NCBI GenBank assembly: GCA_031763025.1
Contig: JASSKH010000005.1
Span: 11,984,528 to 12,048,527, forward strand
Direction: 5' to 3'
From: Macrocystis pyrifera
Taxonomy: Eukaryota; Sar; Phaeophyceae; Laminariales; Laminariaceae
DNA length: 64,000 bases
The position numbers and the translations under genes are program-made. A model generated the notes under the pieces. It had not been told where the DNA came from. It searched no databases and worked only from the letters and a program-made list of their open reading frames with translations. Positions 43,221 to 55,272 of this stretch are shown piece by piece (position 1 is the stretch's first letter; each line of letters opens with the position of its first letter).

Positions 43221-44125
43221 TACGCCCCCCTCCGCCCCCCACCGTTATTTTTAACCCCCCCCCAACCACGGCCATGCACGGCATGAATGCACCCCCCCCC
43301 CGATCCTATATTTCCCTTACTATTCCTGCCGCCCCCATCCCCTCCCGCCATCCAACAAGAGTTTTGTTCATCACGATGGGCAACGCGTTCGCGAAACTTT
43401 GTCCATCGTCCACCTCCATGTTGTTGATCTCCACTAAGTGTTGTGGTACTCTGGCACGCCTGGGGGTATTGCGGGCTTACTCACGTCACGGCATCACCCA
43501 GGTGTGGTGTACAACATATATAGAGTGATATACACCGTCGTATACGGTACGGCAGACAGATATAATACGATCTACAGTGCTAATAGTAGTAGATCGCATC
43601 TAGATCCTATTAACTGGTAAGTGATCTGAGATGTTGTGCAAGAGCTGCATCACACAGATCCCACCCGACCGACTAACCTGATATCATACATCTACCGTAG
43701 ACGGCGCAGATCATTCAACTCAGGGATCCGCCCGCCCCGAAAGATCTACAGTTTGTCCCCAAAGTGTCGGCGAGGTTGGAAAGGGGCACCTAGTAATACC
43801 TTGTACGCACGATGATATTATATGTCGGAGAGGTTTATCGGTCTTTTAGGGAGCATCGAGCCTCTTTAAGGTAGGGGGCGGTCAGTCAAGGGGTCAATCC
43901 GCGGCCTCGTTCCTATCGCCGTAGCATGATTCGCCTGGTACTAAAGGAGCCACGGAAGGGTGTTTTGCGCGCGCTCCTTCGTAAAGCCCAACCATAAACC
44001 ACGCCTCGTAAAAGAGCATGACATTGTGATGATGATGGTCTCACATTATTATTAGTTTATTTCCCTGAAATATTGCCTTTCCTGTGGTGAAACAGTATGG
44101 TCCACTACCATGTACTGTACTATTA
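43221..44125. other. Intergenic stretch, no gene supported
   Basis: Counterpart of 2356-3263. It differs by scattered substitutions (4 in about 160 bases around 43720-43830) and short C-run changes. Confidence 0.4.
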
Positions 44126-44905
44126 GGGCCGTCCCTAGCGAACGAAAAAAACACGATTGGTGAGGTTTTTGTCGTGCATCGTGATTTTTTTGCCGTGAAT
44201 CATGACAAAACAAATTCACGATTCATCACGCCCTTTTCTTTTGCTAAAAAACACTAAATCACGATTCGTGATAATGGGAGCCATTCCCATTGATTCGTAA
44301 CATTTGTCGTGCCTCGAAATACGCCTGATCAAGGCACTACGCAACCAACACGCACCAACGATATCCGAAGGCCGGTATAGGGGCATGGCAGACTCTGCTT
44401 CGTACGCCGCTTGTGGACAACGGGCTGCTACCCGAAGACACCGCTGGGCGCGGGCTAACGAGCGCGTTGTGGCCTCCAAATTTCGAGAGGAGGAGGAGCC
44501 ACAACTCAAAAACAAAAGCGAAAATGATCTAAGAATGTCACAGCCCAGGCCGGGCAAACCGCCTGCGAGATGGAATCTCGCGCACCGGGCTTGGCCGACG
44601 GTCGGCAAGGTTGGAATCTCGCAGGCTGGGGTAGGCTTCGGCCCGTGATTCAAATATATCACGGGCCGGGCCAGGCGCAGTCGGCCCGGCCCGGCCTGGT
44701 CGTGCCCCACTCGCGAGAGTTGGCTCCACCCGCAAAAATAAAATCGTTGGGTTTGAAATGTCGGAATTTTTACAATTCGAAAATATCACGAAACGTGACG
44801 TTGTTCGGCTTTTTTCGTTAGAACTGAAAGGTCACGGATCGCAATCTTTGTCACACCAAAGAGTCACGAATCGTGATTTTTTTTTCGGTTCGTCAGGAAC
44901 AGTCC
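44126..44905. mobile_element. Non-autonomous DNA transposon with long TIRs (copy B)
   Basis: The same insertion as 3264-4039, so it predates the segmental duplication. Ends are GGGCCGTCCCT and, inverted, GGACTGTTCCT. Its right end encodes the last residues of the neighbouring Cys-rich protein. Confidence 0.7.
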
Positions 44906-46607
44906 AGTCCTTAACCACTGCTCCACTATCGCTAATGCTCCCTATTTTGCCGGCCTCCTCCACCCTCGCTAATTCTCCTTGTTGCGGAGTGGGACCTCCG
45001 ACGGCCGCCGGCGCAGTGTTTTGGCCGGCTCGAGCCTTCAACATGCGAAGTTCTTCCTCGGCCGCCAGTAGTCGTTGGTGTAGTCGTGCATGCTCGAGGT
45101 GGGTCGCAATTTTGGGCATCAGATACTGCGCTCTGCGTCGATTGTCGTTCATACGCATTTGCACCGCACTGAACGAGACAAAGGGCGCGTCGACGACAGA
45201 TTCCGACAAGTCCATCATCATCTGGATGACATCGGCCGTCACGGACTTGCGTCCTATATCCTTCAGCTTTGCATCTTGACGTAAACCAAGGTAGATGTCG
45301 ACCGCATCCTCGAGGTATACGAATTCACCACCGGACAGCGTCATCAAAAATATTCCCCGCGCTGTATGCTTGGCCCATTGCACCGTCAACTTTGGCGGCG
45401 GTTGTCTCTTTTTGTGGTTGAAGAGGGCACGAGCCACTTCCACCGGTCCTTGCTTTTTCGAAACTCGTACGTTGTCATCAACAGCTTGCGCGTAGCACTT
45501 ATTACATATCACACTGTCCACTTGCAAGGGAGTGCCCGAGAGAGCTTGACCCGGAGTGGACAGCTGCCCCTGTGAAGCGAGGTGCTGCAAAAGGTCTAGA
45601 TAAACACCCGGCCTCCTCCATTTTGCCGACTTCCCCGCTGCGCAGATCGTACAAATCTTGGCGGATTGCTGTTGCTCTTCCGCTCTGCGCCATTTAGTCA
45701 ATAACGCGTGCATGCATGTGGGTCTCGAGCAGAAGCATTCCAACGACGGAGACACCCCCCGCTTGGCAATCGTTACAACCCCCCCGCCGCCTATTTTCGC
45801 ATTCCATGTCGCTGTAGCTGCCCTGACATCATCGGCATCTTTGAAATGCCTCCAATGCACCCTTCCGTTGGACTCGAGAGGACCATCATGACACGCGTAA
45901 CAAATAAATTGTCCTTCGTGAGAAGGAGATCCGTCACAGGCTTGACAAGCGTCCTTCGAAGACCACTGACCGCAGGCATCTTTGCCGCACGCCGCCGCCC
46001 GTCTGCGCTTCCGTGTCCCTTGGCCACTCGAGACGACAGGGGGAGTTGGAGTGGGGAGCGCGTTAGCCACGGCCGAGGGGATAGAGTTGAGCGGCAAGGC
46101 ACGCTGTCCTCTGGAGGAGCTGCGCGTGGATCGTCCTGACGTTTGCCGCAGCAAAAAACCTCCTGGAAAATCCACCGTACCAGACGGACTCTCACTAGTG
46201 GACGTAGGGTGTGGAGAATGCCGTGGTACCGGCGTTGTCGCCTCAGAAACGACACCACGCGAGCCTTCATCGACGCTTCGCTCCACATTGTTCGGTCCCT
46301 CAACGCTGGTTGACCCGCCCCCCGCCAACCCCAAATGCAGATGCGGACCCCTTGTCGTCGGGGGCGACGTTTCTGCTCCGGTTCCGCCTGTGAGAAGTAA
46401 GAGGAGGGGTGCAGTAGTTGCCACGCAGACTGAGTGCCGAGAAGGGTTGGGCAGAGCTTTCGGCTTGGGGCGCAGTGCGCTGCAACGTGGGCAAGTAGCC
46501 GATGCAACGGGAAGTGTTATATGTTGATACTCCCAAGCGGGCTGTCTGGTACTCGGGGTGACGAAAACCAGATTGACAGAGCGCTCTATCAATAGGTGTA
46601 TACCCAA
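44832..46607 (-). CDS. Cys-rich protein of unknown function, open copy (B)
   Basis: A 591-codon frame. An acceptor-like CAG on the minus strand near 46546 suggests the true exon begins at about QPAWEYQHITLPVAS, so the first 25 or so codons may be intron. Cys pairs suggest zinc binding: CPRC near residue 40, a cluster C-x4-C, CQAC, CYAC around 205-240, CFC/C, CTIC and CNKC further on. Before them lies a Ser/Thr/Pro-rich, probably disordered part; near the C-terminus is a helix-forming stretch (HQRLLAAEEELRMLKARAG). The last codons come from a transposon end. It lies between the kinase tail and a zinc-finger gene on the same strand as the latter. I do not recognise the family; regulatory or DNA/RNA-binding roles are only guesses. 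Confidence 0.6.
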   Translation of the reverse strand: MGIHLLIERSVNLVFVTPSTRQPAWEYQHITLPVASATCPRCSALRPKPKALPNPSRHSVCVATTAPLLLLLTGGTGAETSPPTTRGPHLHLGLAGGGSTSVEGPNNVERSVDEGSRGVVSEATTPVPRHSPHPTSTSESPSGTVDFPGGFLLRQTSGRSTRSSSRGQRALPLNSIPSAVANALPTPTPPVVSSGQGTRKRRRAAACGKDACGQWSSKDACQACDGSPSHEGQFICYACHDGPLESNGRVHWRHFKDADDVRAATATWNAKIGGGGVVTIAKRGVSPSLECFCSRPTCMHALLTKWRRAEEQQQSAKICTICAAGKSAKWRRPGVYLDLLQHLASQGQLSTPGQALSGTPLQVDSVICNKCYAQAVDDNVRVSKKQGPVEVARALFNHKKRQPPPKLTVQWAKHTARGIFLMTLSGGEFVYLEDAVDIYLGLRQDAKLKDIGRKSVTADVIQMMMDLSESVVDAPFVSFSAVQMRMNDNRRRAQYLMPKIATHLEHARLHQRLLAAEEELRMLKARAGQNTAPAAVGGPTPQQGELARVEEAGKIGSISDSGAVVKDWTVPDEPKKKSRFVTLWCDKDCDP

Positions 46608-47278
46608 ACTGGAATTATTGACTCCGTCGTATCGGTGGCGAACGACGAGGTGGTGTAAGCTACCGGGCTAAACAAAAGGCCACCGACTATTTAATAGTTC
46701 GTAGGGGTTAGGTTACATGCTTAATATCGGGAACGGGCGTCACGCCAACGCGGACCAAACACTATTTTACCGTTGAATATGAAAAAAGACCTCTTTTGTG
46801 GGCAGCACCTGGAGACGGAGACTACATCGAGCCCGGGGCGAATATTTCAGCTGTGCCTACGGGGTGTTGTCATCACAGCAATCATACGAAACACAATTTC
46901 CCCTACAACCGAGATGCGCACACGGCTATACCCTATGCTTTGGCTTTACGTGCTGCGGGTAGCGTTCACTGGGTGGTGCATAGTTATAATAGGTGCATAT
47001 TCACATCACGCACTCGAACCGTCCGGATTACTGTAGGTCGATACTTTACTCGCCAATATGCCTGACATTTTGATGAATACTTGGTCATAGTGAAACTTCG
47101 TCATTTCTTGAAATTCCTGGTCGCGTCGTTTCTTGAGTATGTTTAATGAACCAAAACGCCGTGAAACCTCCTCCACGCCATCTACGCGAAATTAGCTTGG
47201 TTTTCAAACAATACGGAGGCACCAAACGTCCTACTGTAACTACCACCTACGGTGGGATACAACATGATGCTCCTCGAC
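46608..47278. other. Spacer between two minus-strand genes
   Basis: Counterpart of 5671-6424. It has no supported exon, though 5' exons of the Cys-rich gene could lie here. Confidence 0.35.
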
Positions 47279-48070
47279 CTACGCACCTTGTCTTTCTTGT
47301 CCGCACACTAAGCAAACAGCAGCCTCCGCCACGTTCCGAAAGTCGCACTTGGAGCAAATCCAAAAGAGATCGTTGTCTCCAACCTCGCCGCCGAATCCGC
47401 CACCGCCCCCGCCTCCGCGCCCACCCCCACCACGGTCGTCATGACTGCCGCTACCGGCGCTTTCATCTCCTCGGAAAGGCCCTTCTTTTTGACTGTCACA
47501 ACCCCCCCCTCCTCCTCCACTTCCTCTCCCTGCTCCACCCCCCCCGCCCTCTCCCGCACCCTCGCCACCAGAAGAAACGCCCCCATCCTTCGCAGCAGTC
47601 GTCATTCCTGGCCAGCTCTTACAACTCACGGGGAGCCCCAACCTTCTGTCAACTATCCTCTGCGCGCGGGACCCCTTATGTTTTGCTACCCAAATCCTTT
47701 GCCGGGGTGCCCGGACTGCGTGGGTCCGTCTCGGCATGGATTCCTGGACGGCGAATACCACTGGGCACAAGTAAAGCAACGCCGCCGGCAAGCACAGCTC
47801 GACCGGTGACGGATCAGAGACTGCGATGTACGGAGCAACCCACAGTATTGTTCGGAAGAACAACCACACCAGCCCGTTGTTCTCCACCCACACTTTTGGC
47901 CACCAGAAGGTTGCGGTCCACCAAAGAGTTGACGAATGCCCGGCCTGCTCCTGTGGCCTGACGAGGCATTCGGGATGGTGATACCCAAGCTCTCCGCGCG
48001 GGCCGTCGGTACATACTCCGAACAATAAAGCAATCCATAGAACCACGCGCATGTACCGCCACACGTACAT
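47279..48070 (-). CDS. RanBP2-type zinc-finger protein (copy B)
   Basis: A 263-residue frame from MYVWRYMRVVLWIALLFG to a stop at 47279. An in-frame ATG further upstream (48193) would depend on a G-run and is less likely. The first 20 residues look like a signal peptide or membrane anchor, and a second hydrophobic part follows (NGLVWLFFRTILWVAPYIA). A Gly-rich linker (GGGGGAGRGSGGGGGG) leads to a C-terminal RanBP2 zinc finger (FWICSKCDFRNVAEAA, VCLVCGQ). This family usually binds single-stranded RNA or ubiquitin. Combining a membrane-like N-terminus with such a finger is odd; the two parts may be separate exons or a false fusion. The zinc finger is the firm part. Confidence 0.5.
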   Translation of the reverse strand: MYVWRYMRVVLWIALLFGVCTDGPRGELGYHHPECLVRPQEQAGHSSTLWWTATFWWPKVWVENNGLVWLFFRTILWVAPYIAVSDPSPVELCLPAALLYLCPVVFAVQESMPRRTHAVRAPRQRIWVAKHKGSRAQRIVDRRLGLPVSCKSWPGMTTAAKDGGVSSGGEGAGEGGGGGAGRGSGGGGGGCDSQKEGPFRGDESAGSGSHDDRGGGGRGGGGGGGFGGEVGDNDLFWICSKCDFRNVAEAAVCLVCGQERQGA

Positions 48071-48519
48071 GGTATGAACGTCACTGGAGAGAGGAACGCA
48101 CGACGGGGATACAGGCAGGTGACAGGCAAAACGAGAGCAGGGCGGGGGGGGGGTCGGGTCGGAAACAAGTGCGCCAAGGTCGGTCGTTGACAACCTTCGC
48201 CGTTTGAAGTGTGACGTATCAACCTACTTGCACCCGTTAGGAACGTCAGCCCTATCACATACGCGCAATGTACGATGTGTACTGCTGCTGTACGTAGATA
48301 TGTCATGCCTTGCACTTTGAGCATTGTAGTAGTACGGCCGTGAATCCACCAGCTCAACACAGCAACAACACGTGTGGATGGGCAATGGGTAGCTCCAGGT
48401 GCAGGAAATTGCTCAACGTCCCACAAAAAAAACACGAAAATAATTTTTTTCCGTCTAGTACGGGCATTACGGCGTAGGTGAGAGATCGGTGGGGTACGAG
48501 TAGCGACAACTATTGCGCG
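48071..48519. other. Intergenic stretch
   Basis: Counterpart of 7225-7680, with a shorter G-run and T-run. No gene seen. Confidence 0.4.
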
Positions 48520-48609
48520 GGGCCATAGTAAATAGGACCAAATATTGTTAGAAAAATAGGAAAATATATAGGTTTTTGTCTCTATCGTAGGTCCTATTTA
48601 CTATGGTCC
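48520..48609. mobile_element. MITE-like hairpin, family M (copy 1B)
   Basis: Counterpart of 7681-7770, with the same termini apart from a T/G change at the left end. Confidence 0.75.
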
Positions 48610-48847
48610 TTCGTACCAGACGACAAATCCAACCGTGCACCCTCTTACAAGCTCCAACCTCACGACGGGCCACGGGGATAACCCTGCGTTTTTGTTTGCT
48701 TCTTGTGTGCAAATTTCTATCAATAGGTGTTATTAATAGAATTGCATTGCGGAATAGATGGTACACTGAGATACCCTGTATCATACAGTATGTTTGCAGC
48801 GCCGCGTTCTTCGCTTAGTGTTGGCTCGAGCACAGCAGACAACAGTG

Positions 48848-48935
48848 CAGTAGTAGTGGCCCCTCTATAATGCCGGTATGGGCCAGGCGATTTTGCCCCG
48901 ACATTATATCGGGCGCTATCGAGGGGCCCCTACTG
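48848..48935. mobile_element. Small GC-ended inverted-repeat element (copy B)
   Basis: Counterpart of 8009-8096, apparently unchanged. Confidence 0.4.
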
Positions 48936-49067
48936 ATTGTCCAACAACCCTAACGTTATGTTCTTACTCGTACTGCTGTGTACCGCGCGAGATACAATAC
49001 ACCACATACACTGCAATCAGGTATACGTATACACGCATACCCATCCTATCTCACAGTGTATATGATG

Positions 49068-50715
49068 ATGTCTATTGACAATACGGACCACACCCTGGAC
49101 AATGGACAATGGCCCCTGCAATAGCAATAGAATATGGTGCAATGGACGGGTCTATTTTCGTCCGCAAAGTCTATCGATTGGCACGTTCCTCGATTCCATT
49201 GTCGTCAATAATGTCTATCGATAGGTTACGTCCCCAACATATTGTTCAGGCAGGAGTGTGCTCAAGTACCTGGGTTGAAAGCTATTGTCACCGACATTGG
49301 CTATCGACGGATAGCTTGCAGAATTTACTGCGGTCTACAGTGGCTATCGATGGACACATTTCTTGATCTATTGTGGCCGGCAATGGCTATCGATAGATGC
49401 ATTTCTCAATCTATTGTGACCGGCAATGGCTACCGATAGATATGTTTCTCAATCTATTGTGACCAGTAATGGCTATCGATAGATACATTCCCTAATCTAC
49501 TGTGGTCGGCAATTGCTATCGATAGACACCGTTGAGATTCTATTGGGGTGGACAATGTCTATCGATGGACACCATCACCTGCCTATTCCCATACCTACAA
49601 TGTACTCTGATTTATTAAGCAATGCAAAAATTTGTGCCGCAGCAATGTCATATTTTCATCTTGTGATCACCACCAGTATGGAATGAGTGCATGGTGTATC
49701 GTGATGAGCAGCAACGTGGGTGCATGGCACAGCGTGAAGGAGAGCTGCAACGCTGTGTGTCTCAACAAGGCAATGGGCACCATGAGGGGTAAGTGTGTTG
49801 CATTGTCGGCTGTGTTGTCGTGGTTGGTGCTCTGTGTTATTAATAATCAATAGTGATTCCTGATCGGTTACACTCTGTACGTGTAAGAGATACATCATTG
49901 CTGCCACACAATGACCCCGAAAACGTGCCTGGCAACGGCCATTGTCGACCACAATAGACTGGCCACGCTGTCTATCGATAGACACTGTCGGCAACAATAG
50001 ATTTTGATGTTTTGGGCAATGGGCCGTTGGCATCATGGGATAGATGAGGTAACATGTGCTTACACCCTGGACAATAGAAAGGAAATGAAACATTGACGAT
50101 ACAGTAGCCCCGAAAAAGCGTGTATCAATGGATATTGTCAACGACAATAGACTGGCAACGCTGGCTAACGATAGACATCGTTAACCACAATAGACTGGCA
50201 ACACTGTCGATCGGTAGACACTGTTAACCACAACGGACTGGCAAGGGTGTCTATCGATGGATGTTGTTAACGGCAATAGACTGGCAGCGCTGTCCATCGA
50301 TATATTGTCCGAGAACACTATATTTTCGGCAATGGACACAATATGCCTATGCCCTAACGATGAAGTCAAAAGGATGTCCATAGAAGGCCATTGTCCTGAA
50401 CAATAGATGTTGGGGAAGCAACCGCGATAGATATTGTTTGAACAATAGACTAAAGACGTTTGCCTATCGATGGCTATTGCCGCCAACGACATACACGCAA
50501 TAGTATCCATCAATAGCCATCGTCACCCACAATAGACTGCTGTTGGGCGTGTTTTCACAACAGACTATAGCCTAAACCTATTGTATACCGTGGAATGATG
50601 TATGTCGATGGCCATTCTTGACGACCGCCGAAGCTTCTATTGCCGCCAGTAATAAGTACGCGATTGTGTCCAACAATAGCCATCGCCACCCACAATTGAT
50701 TGTTTGCCGAGCTCC
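49068..50715. repeat. Fold-back array of a 43-base unit (copy B)
   Basis: Counterpart of 8230-9880 with the same two-arm structure. Substitutions and small indels are scattered, with no sign of unit gain or loss in the left arm. Confidence 0.8.
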
Positions 50716-50719
50716 GAAA

Positions 50720-51630
50720 ATTATGAATCTGACTTACTTGAGCCGATTATGAGACAAAAAAGCTCGAGTCAAGAAACGGAAAGCTGAGGACTTTCTTGTA
50801 AAGTCGACCGGCATCCGAAAAAAAAAAACTGACTTACTTGATTTCAGTATGTGACTCGAGTAAAGAAACGGAAAGCTAGGGACTCTCTTTGACCGGCATC
50901 CGAACAAAGAAGTCTGACTTACTTGATTTCAGTACGGGACAAAACAAACTCGAGTTAAGAAACGGAAAGCTGAGGACTTTCTTGAAATAAATCTGACTTA
51001 CTTGAATATCAGTATGGGACAAAAACTCGAGTCAAGAAACGGAAAGCTGACAATTTTCTAGTCAAGGTGGTTAAATTTTAATATCCAGATTATTACTGGC
51101 AGTACAGCTGATATAAGACAACGCCGGAGTGCCCGGTGGCTTGGTAAGTGGTCCGCGTGCCTACCACGACCAATTTCGTGTGGGTTCAAGTCTCATCGAG
51201 TGCATACTCGTAAGGACTTTTCTTGCATAAAAATTGATAAGCGGAAAGCGGGAAGGCGTGAGTTAGCTACATACATTCGATGAAGATCGACGAGCAGTGG
51301 GAATAATGCTGAACCCTATGCGCGATAAAAAATGAAGGCACGTAGCGGGGGGGGGGGGGGGGGAAGGGACGACACCTGTGACCGCGGCTTGTTCAGAAGA
51401 AGACCGCTGAGGATAAAACCTCCTACGAGTTAAGCTGGAAAGTGAAAGTAATGATTAAAAAATTAAAAATTAAAAATGCGGTAAAAAATCGAATTTATTT
51501 CCGAAAAAAACGAATAATCGAAAATGAAGATGATCAGCATCCAAAAAAATAACTCTTACTTACTTGGGTTCAGTATGGGACAAAAAAATTGAGATGAGAA
51601 ACGGCAAGCTGCGAATTTTCAGCAGAATGT
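50720..51630. repeat. Interspersed short repeat (copy B)
   Basis: Counterpart of 9890-10800: CTGACTTACTTGA blocks near 50728, 50827, 50914, 50993 and 51555. Confidence 0.7.
51090..51245 (+). repeat. tRNA-derived SINE-like unit (copy B)
   Basis: A-box-like TGGCTTGGTAAG at 51137-51148 and B-box-like GGTTCAAGTCT at 51183-51193. The A box has one change from copy A. Confidence 0.5.
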
Positions 51631-51981
51631 GGTTTCAGTTTAATGATCCACGTTTTATTCAAAGTGGCGTTAATATAGGATAAACTAAGGGTATTAAATC
51701 GAATCGATTTCCGAAACTTCCAGCGCACACAAGTTGACGACAGTTAGTTACCAATATCCTGGTGCGCGAGTTCCCAGCGACATCTATACGTAATGTCTTC
51801 TTCAAATGAGTGTGAGAGCGGATGGTCTCCACAACACGATGGCGTCGGTTCACATTACCACAACAGTACCACATTACCACATACATACAGAACATGACAT
51901 ACCTGGTACATGTTTGGCAACTTGTTGTGCTCCAAAAGATAAAATCTCGTTCTCATCGGAAAGGCAATTCTCAATTACTAC

Positions 51982-52083
51982 GGGGGACCATAGTAAATAG
52001 GACCTACGGCACACACAAAAACCTACATTTTTACCTATTTTTACTAACCATATTTGGCCCTATATACTACTGTATGGTCCCCC
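51982..52083. mobile_element. MITE-like hairpin, family M (copy 2B)
   Basis: Counterpart of 11152-11253, with one visible substitution (TTTGGTCC to TTTGGCCC). Confidence 0.75.
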
Positions 52084-52099
52084 GCAATAGGAAAATCGG

Positions 52100-52548
52100 G
52101 TACGCGATTGTGTCCAACAGTAGCCATCGCCATCCACAGTAGATTATCGGACGCGCTTCCAAACTAGACTATTGCCTCGCGTACATCGTGGGATGAGTGC
52201 AAGACATCCTCGAGATGGCTATCGATGGATAGCTTGTACAATCTATTGTGGCCGGCAATGGCCATCGATAGACCTCTCGCACGATCTATTGTGGCCAACA
52301 ATTAAAATGGGCCACCGATAGACATATCGCACAATCTATTGTGGCCGGCAATGGCCATCGATCGACATCTCGCAATCTATTGTGACCTGCAATGGTCATC
52401 GATGGACGAGGTTCACCATCTATTGTGTTGGACTATGTCCATCGACCGACAGCAGTATCACCAGTCTATTGTCGCCGACAGTATCTATCGATAGATATCT
52501 TCCACGATCTATTGTCGCAGACTTACATCGATAGATCCCCTCCCTTGT
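52100..52548. repeat. Second block of the 43-base array (copy B)
   Basis: Counterpart of 11271-11715, with short indels inside one unit. Confidence 0.75.
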
Positions 52549-52654
52549 ATGTTATCGAAGCAACTCGTACACTATTGTTGTGTCAATGCATTGTCCAGTG
52601 TGTGCGGATACACATACACCGCGACGGTCGAAGAAATTGCAGGTTCGTTTTTTT

Positions 52655-54301
52655 CAGGGTTTTTCGCGGGTCAAGTCAAACCTCACGGGTCGGGTCGGGT
52701 CGGGTCGGGTCGGCTCAGCTGACCCGACCCGACCCGCGAAAATTCTGAGGTATGTTGACTTGACCCGACCCAACCTCGCGAGATTTTGAAAGCCTCTTGA
52801 CCCGACCCGACCCGACCCGTGATATTAGAAAATCTCCTGACCCGACCCGACCCGACCCGGCCCGCGAGATTTTAAAATCTCCTGACCCGACCCGACCCGA
52901 CCCGCTACTTTCGGATTGATCCGTGAGACACGGGTTTCATGCGGGCCAGGTCACCTTGACCCGCGACACCATTTATCTTGACCGGCAGATTCGACCTGTG
53001 GATCTGGCCCGTGGGTCGACAATTCAAAAACAATTTAATACTCATTTTTGTGCCCAGCAGCGAAATGTGGCCTGGCTGTAGTGGGTATGGATGGATGCGG
53101 GCATGCTTATACAGATTTGGCGGTGTTTTAATGTTTGAATAAGATACCAAAGGAGTTTTATTGAGTATTTGTACGAGAGAAGCCTTCGGGTGAGAGAGCG
53201 GGAAGTGTTTCAAGTGTCGGATCCGCGGGCCGGATGCGCGGGTCCGACCCGCGGGTCAGCACAAAACAGCTCGCGGGTCACGCTGGCCCGACCCGCGAGT
53301 GACCCGTTTCTCACGGGTTATGACCTGACCCGACCCGTGAGCTTTCCATCACCTCTTGGCCCGACCCGACCCGACCCGACCCGTGAGATGAAAAGTTCTT
53401 GACCCGACCCGACCTGACCCGTGAGATTTGAAAACCTCTTGACCCGACCTGACCCCACCCGCGATATTTTGAAAGCCTCTTGACCCGACCCGACCCGACC
53501 CGTGAGATTTAAAACGCTGTTGATCCGACCCGACCCGACCCGTGATATTTGAAAATCTCCTGACCCGGCCCGACTCGACCCGCGAGGTTTCAAAACCTCC
53601 TGACCCGACCCGACCCGACCCGCCACTTTCGGACGGACCCGTGATACACGGGTTTCATGCGGGCCAGGTCACCTTGACCCGCGACACCATTTATCTTGAC
53701 CCGCAGGTTCGACCTGTGGATCTGGCCCGTGGGTCGATACTTCAAAAACAATTTAACATTCATTTTTGTGCCCAGCAGCGAGATGTGACCTAGCTGTAGT
53801 GGGTATGGATGGATGCGGGCATGCGTATACAGATTTGGCGGTGTTTTAATGTTTGAATAAGATACCAAAGGAGTATTATTGAGGATTTGTACGAGAGAAG
53901 CCTTCGGGTGAGAGAGCGCGAAGTGTTTCAAGTGTCGGATCCGCGGGCCGGATGCGCGGGTCCGACCCGCGGGTCAGCAGAAGACAACTCGCGGGTCACG
54001 CTGGCCCGATTCGCGGGTGACCCGTTTCTCACGGGTTATGACCTGACCCGACTCGTGAGCTTTCCATCACCTCTTGACCCGACCCGACCCGACCCGTGAG
54101 ATTTGAAAAGTTCTTGACCCGACCCGACCTGACCCGTGAGATTTGAAAAACTCTTGACCCGACCTGACCCGACCCGCGAGATTTTGAAAACCTCTTGACC
54201 CGACCCGACTCGACCTGTGAGACTTTGAACGCTTCCTGACCCGACCCGACCGGACCCGACCCATGACACTTTGAACACCTCGTGACCCGTGAAAAGCCCT
54301 G
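52655..54301. mobile_element. Non-autonomous hAT-type element with CGGGT repeats (copy B)
   Basis: Same insertion as 11822-13475. TIRs start CAGGG at both ends, and exact 8-base target duplications GTTTTTTT lie at 52647-52654 and 54302-54309. That establishes the hAT assignment better than copy A does. The interior has the two related 0.7 kb units. Confidence 0.87.
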
Positions 54302-54309
54302 GTTTTTTT

Positions 54310-55261
54310 TGTGTGTGCAGGAAGAGCAGGGCTGAGTCCCAGCAATACTCGTAATAATAGTGGTACTACTGCTGTGTCCGTGCTAGCACTGCTGTTGTAC
54401 AGCACTACAGTAGCAGGTAGTGTTGGACAGAGCGTACTGTGGTGCAACGTACATGCCACGAGTATTCGTCGCGGTTTGCCAAGCGTCGATCGCACCAGTA
54501 CCTACAACATCCTATTCACTGCGGTCTATTGCCCACCAACACAATGCGAACCACGGCAGCGCGGCTTAGGGTCGTGGATGTGGCAGCATGCTGCTGCCGC
54601 GATCGAGTATCGCATGATGGCCCTTCGTCGGCAAGCAGGGCTGCAGCATCTGCTACAGGTTGGGCTAACTACTAACTATTAATACACGACTTTTTTTTTT
54701 CTCATCCTGTCTGTCTATTTCTTCTCGGTTTCTGTGGCGACTTGTACAGCTTACCGCATGTGTACCTGATACGTACTTGCGCGGACCTCACCTTTTATTT
54801 CTGTCTGAGGTATAGACGTGCTTCAGATACCACGTGTATTATTCTCTGCTTGTTTTTATTTTATGCTGAGGTATTCTTCTTCCACTCCAGTGTTACTGGT
54901 TATTGAACAGAGTGGAGCCTGTCCTGCGGCCACGAACTGTATTGTATTGTGGCGATGCAACAAAAACAATACCAGGTACCTGGTACCACACAAGACCGGC
55001 CTATCCCCACACACCTATTTTTGGTCGGCGATGTTTATCGCAGTACTAAACGAAAACACTTGCCGACGACGTCGTTGTGTACTGACTCACCTGGTCAACA
55101 GAGTCTTGTCGTTCTGGAACAGGATAGATGCCAACCGCCGTCGCGTCACCAGCTGATGTGTCTCCTTGTCCTCGTGGGCTCGTTTCGTCTTGGGTTTGTA
55201 CAGGTTTTATAATTTTTTATTGGCATGTTCGTGCAGGGGAATAGTATTCCATATTGCCAAC
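54310..55261 (+). other. Possible exons, unassigned
   Basis: Counterpart of 13484-14441. The same weak plus-strand frame ends AGLQHLLQ. No gene can be supported. Confidence 0.25.
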
Positions 55262-55272
55262 CCGTTGGGGGG
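55262..55272 (+). other. Junction of the 5.43 kb copy-difference
   Basis: The single CCGTTGGGGGG in copy B, which stands at both edges of the A-only block. Right of it the sequence continues as A does from 19884. Confidence 0.8.
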
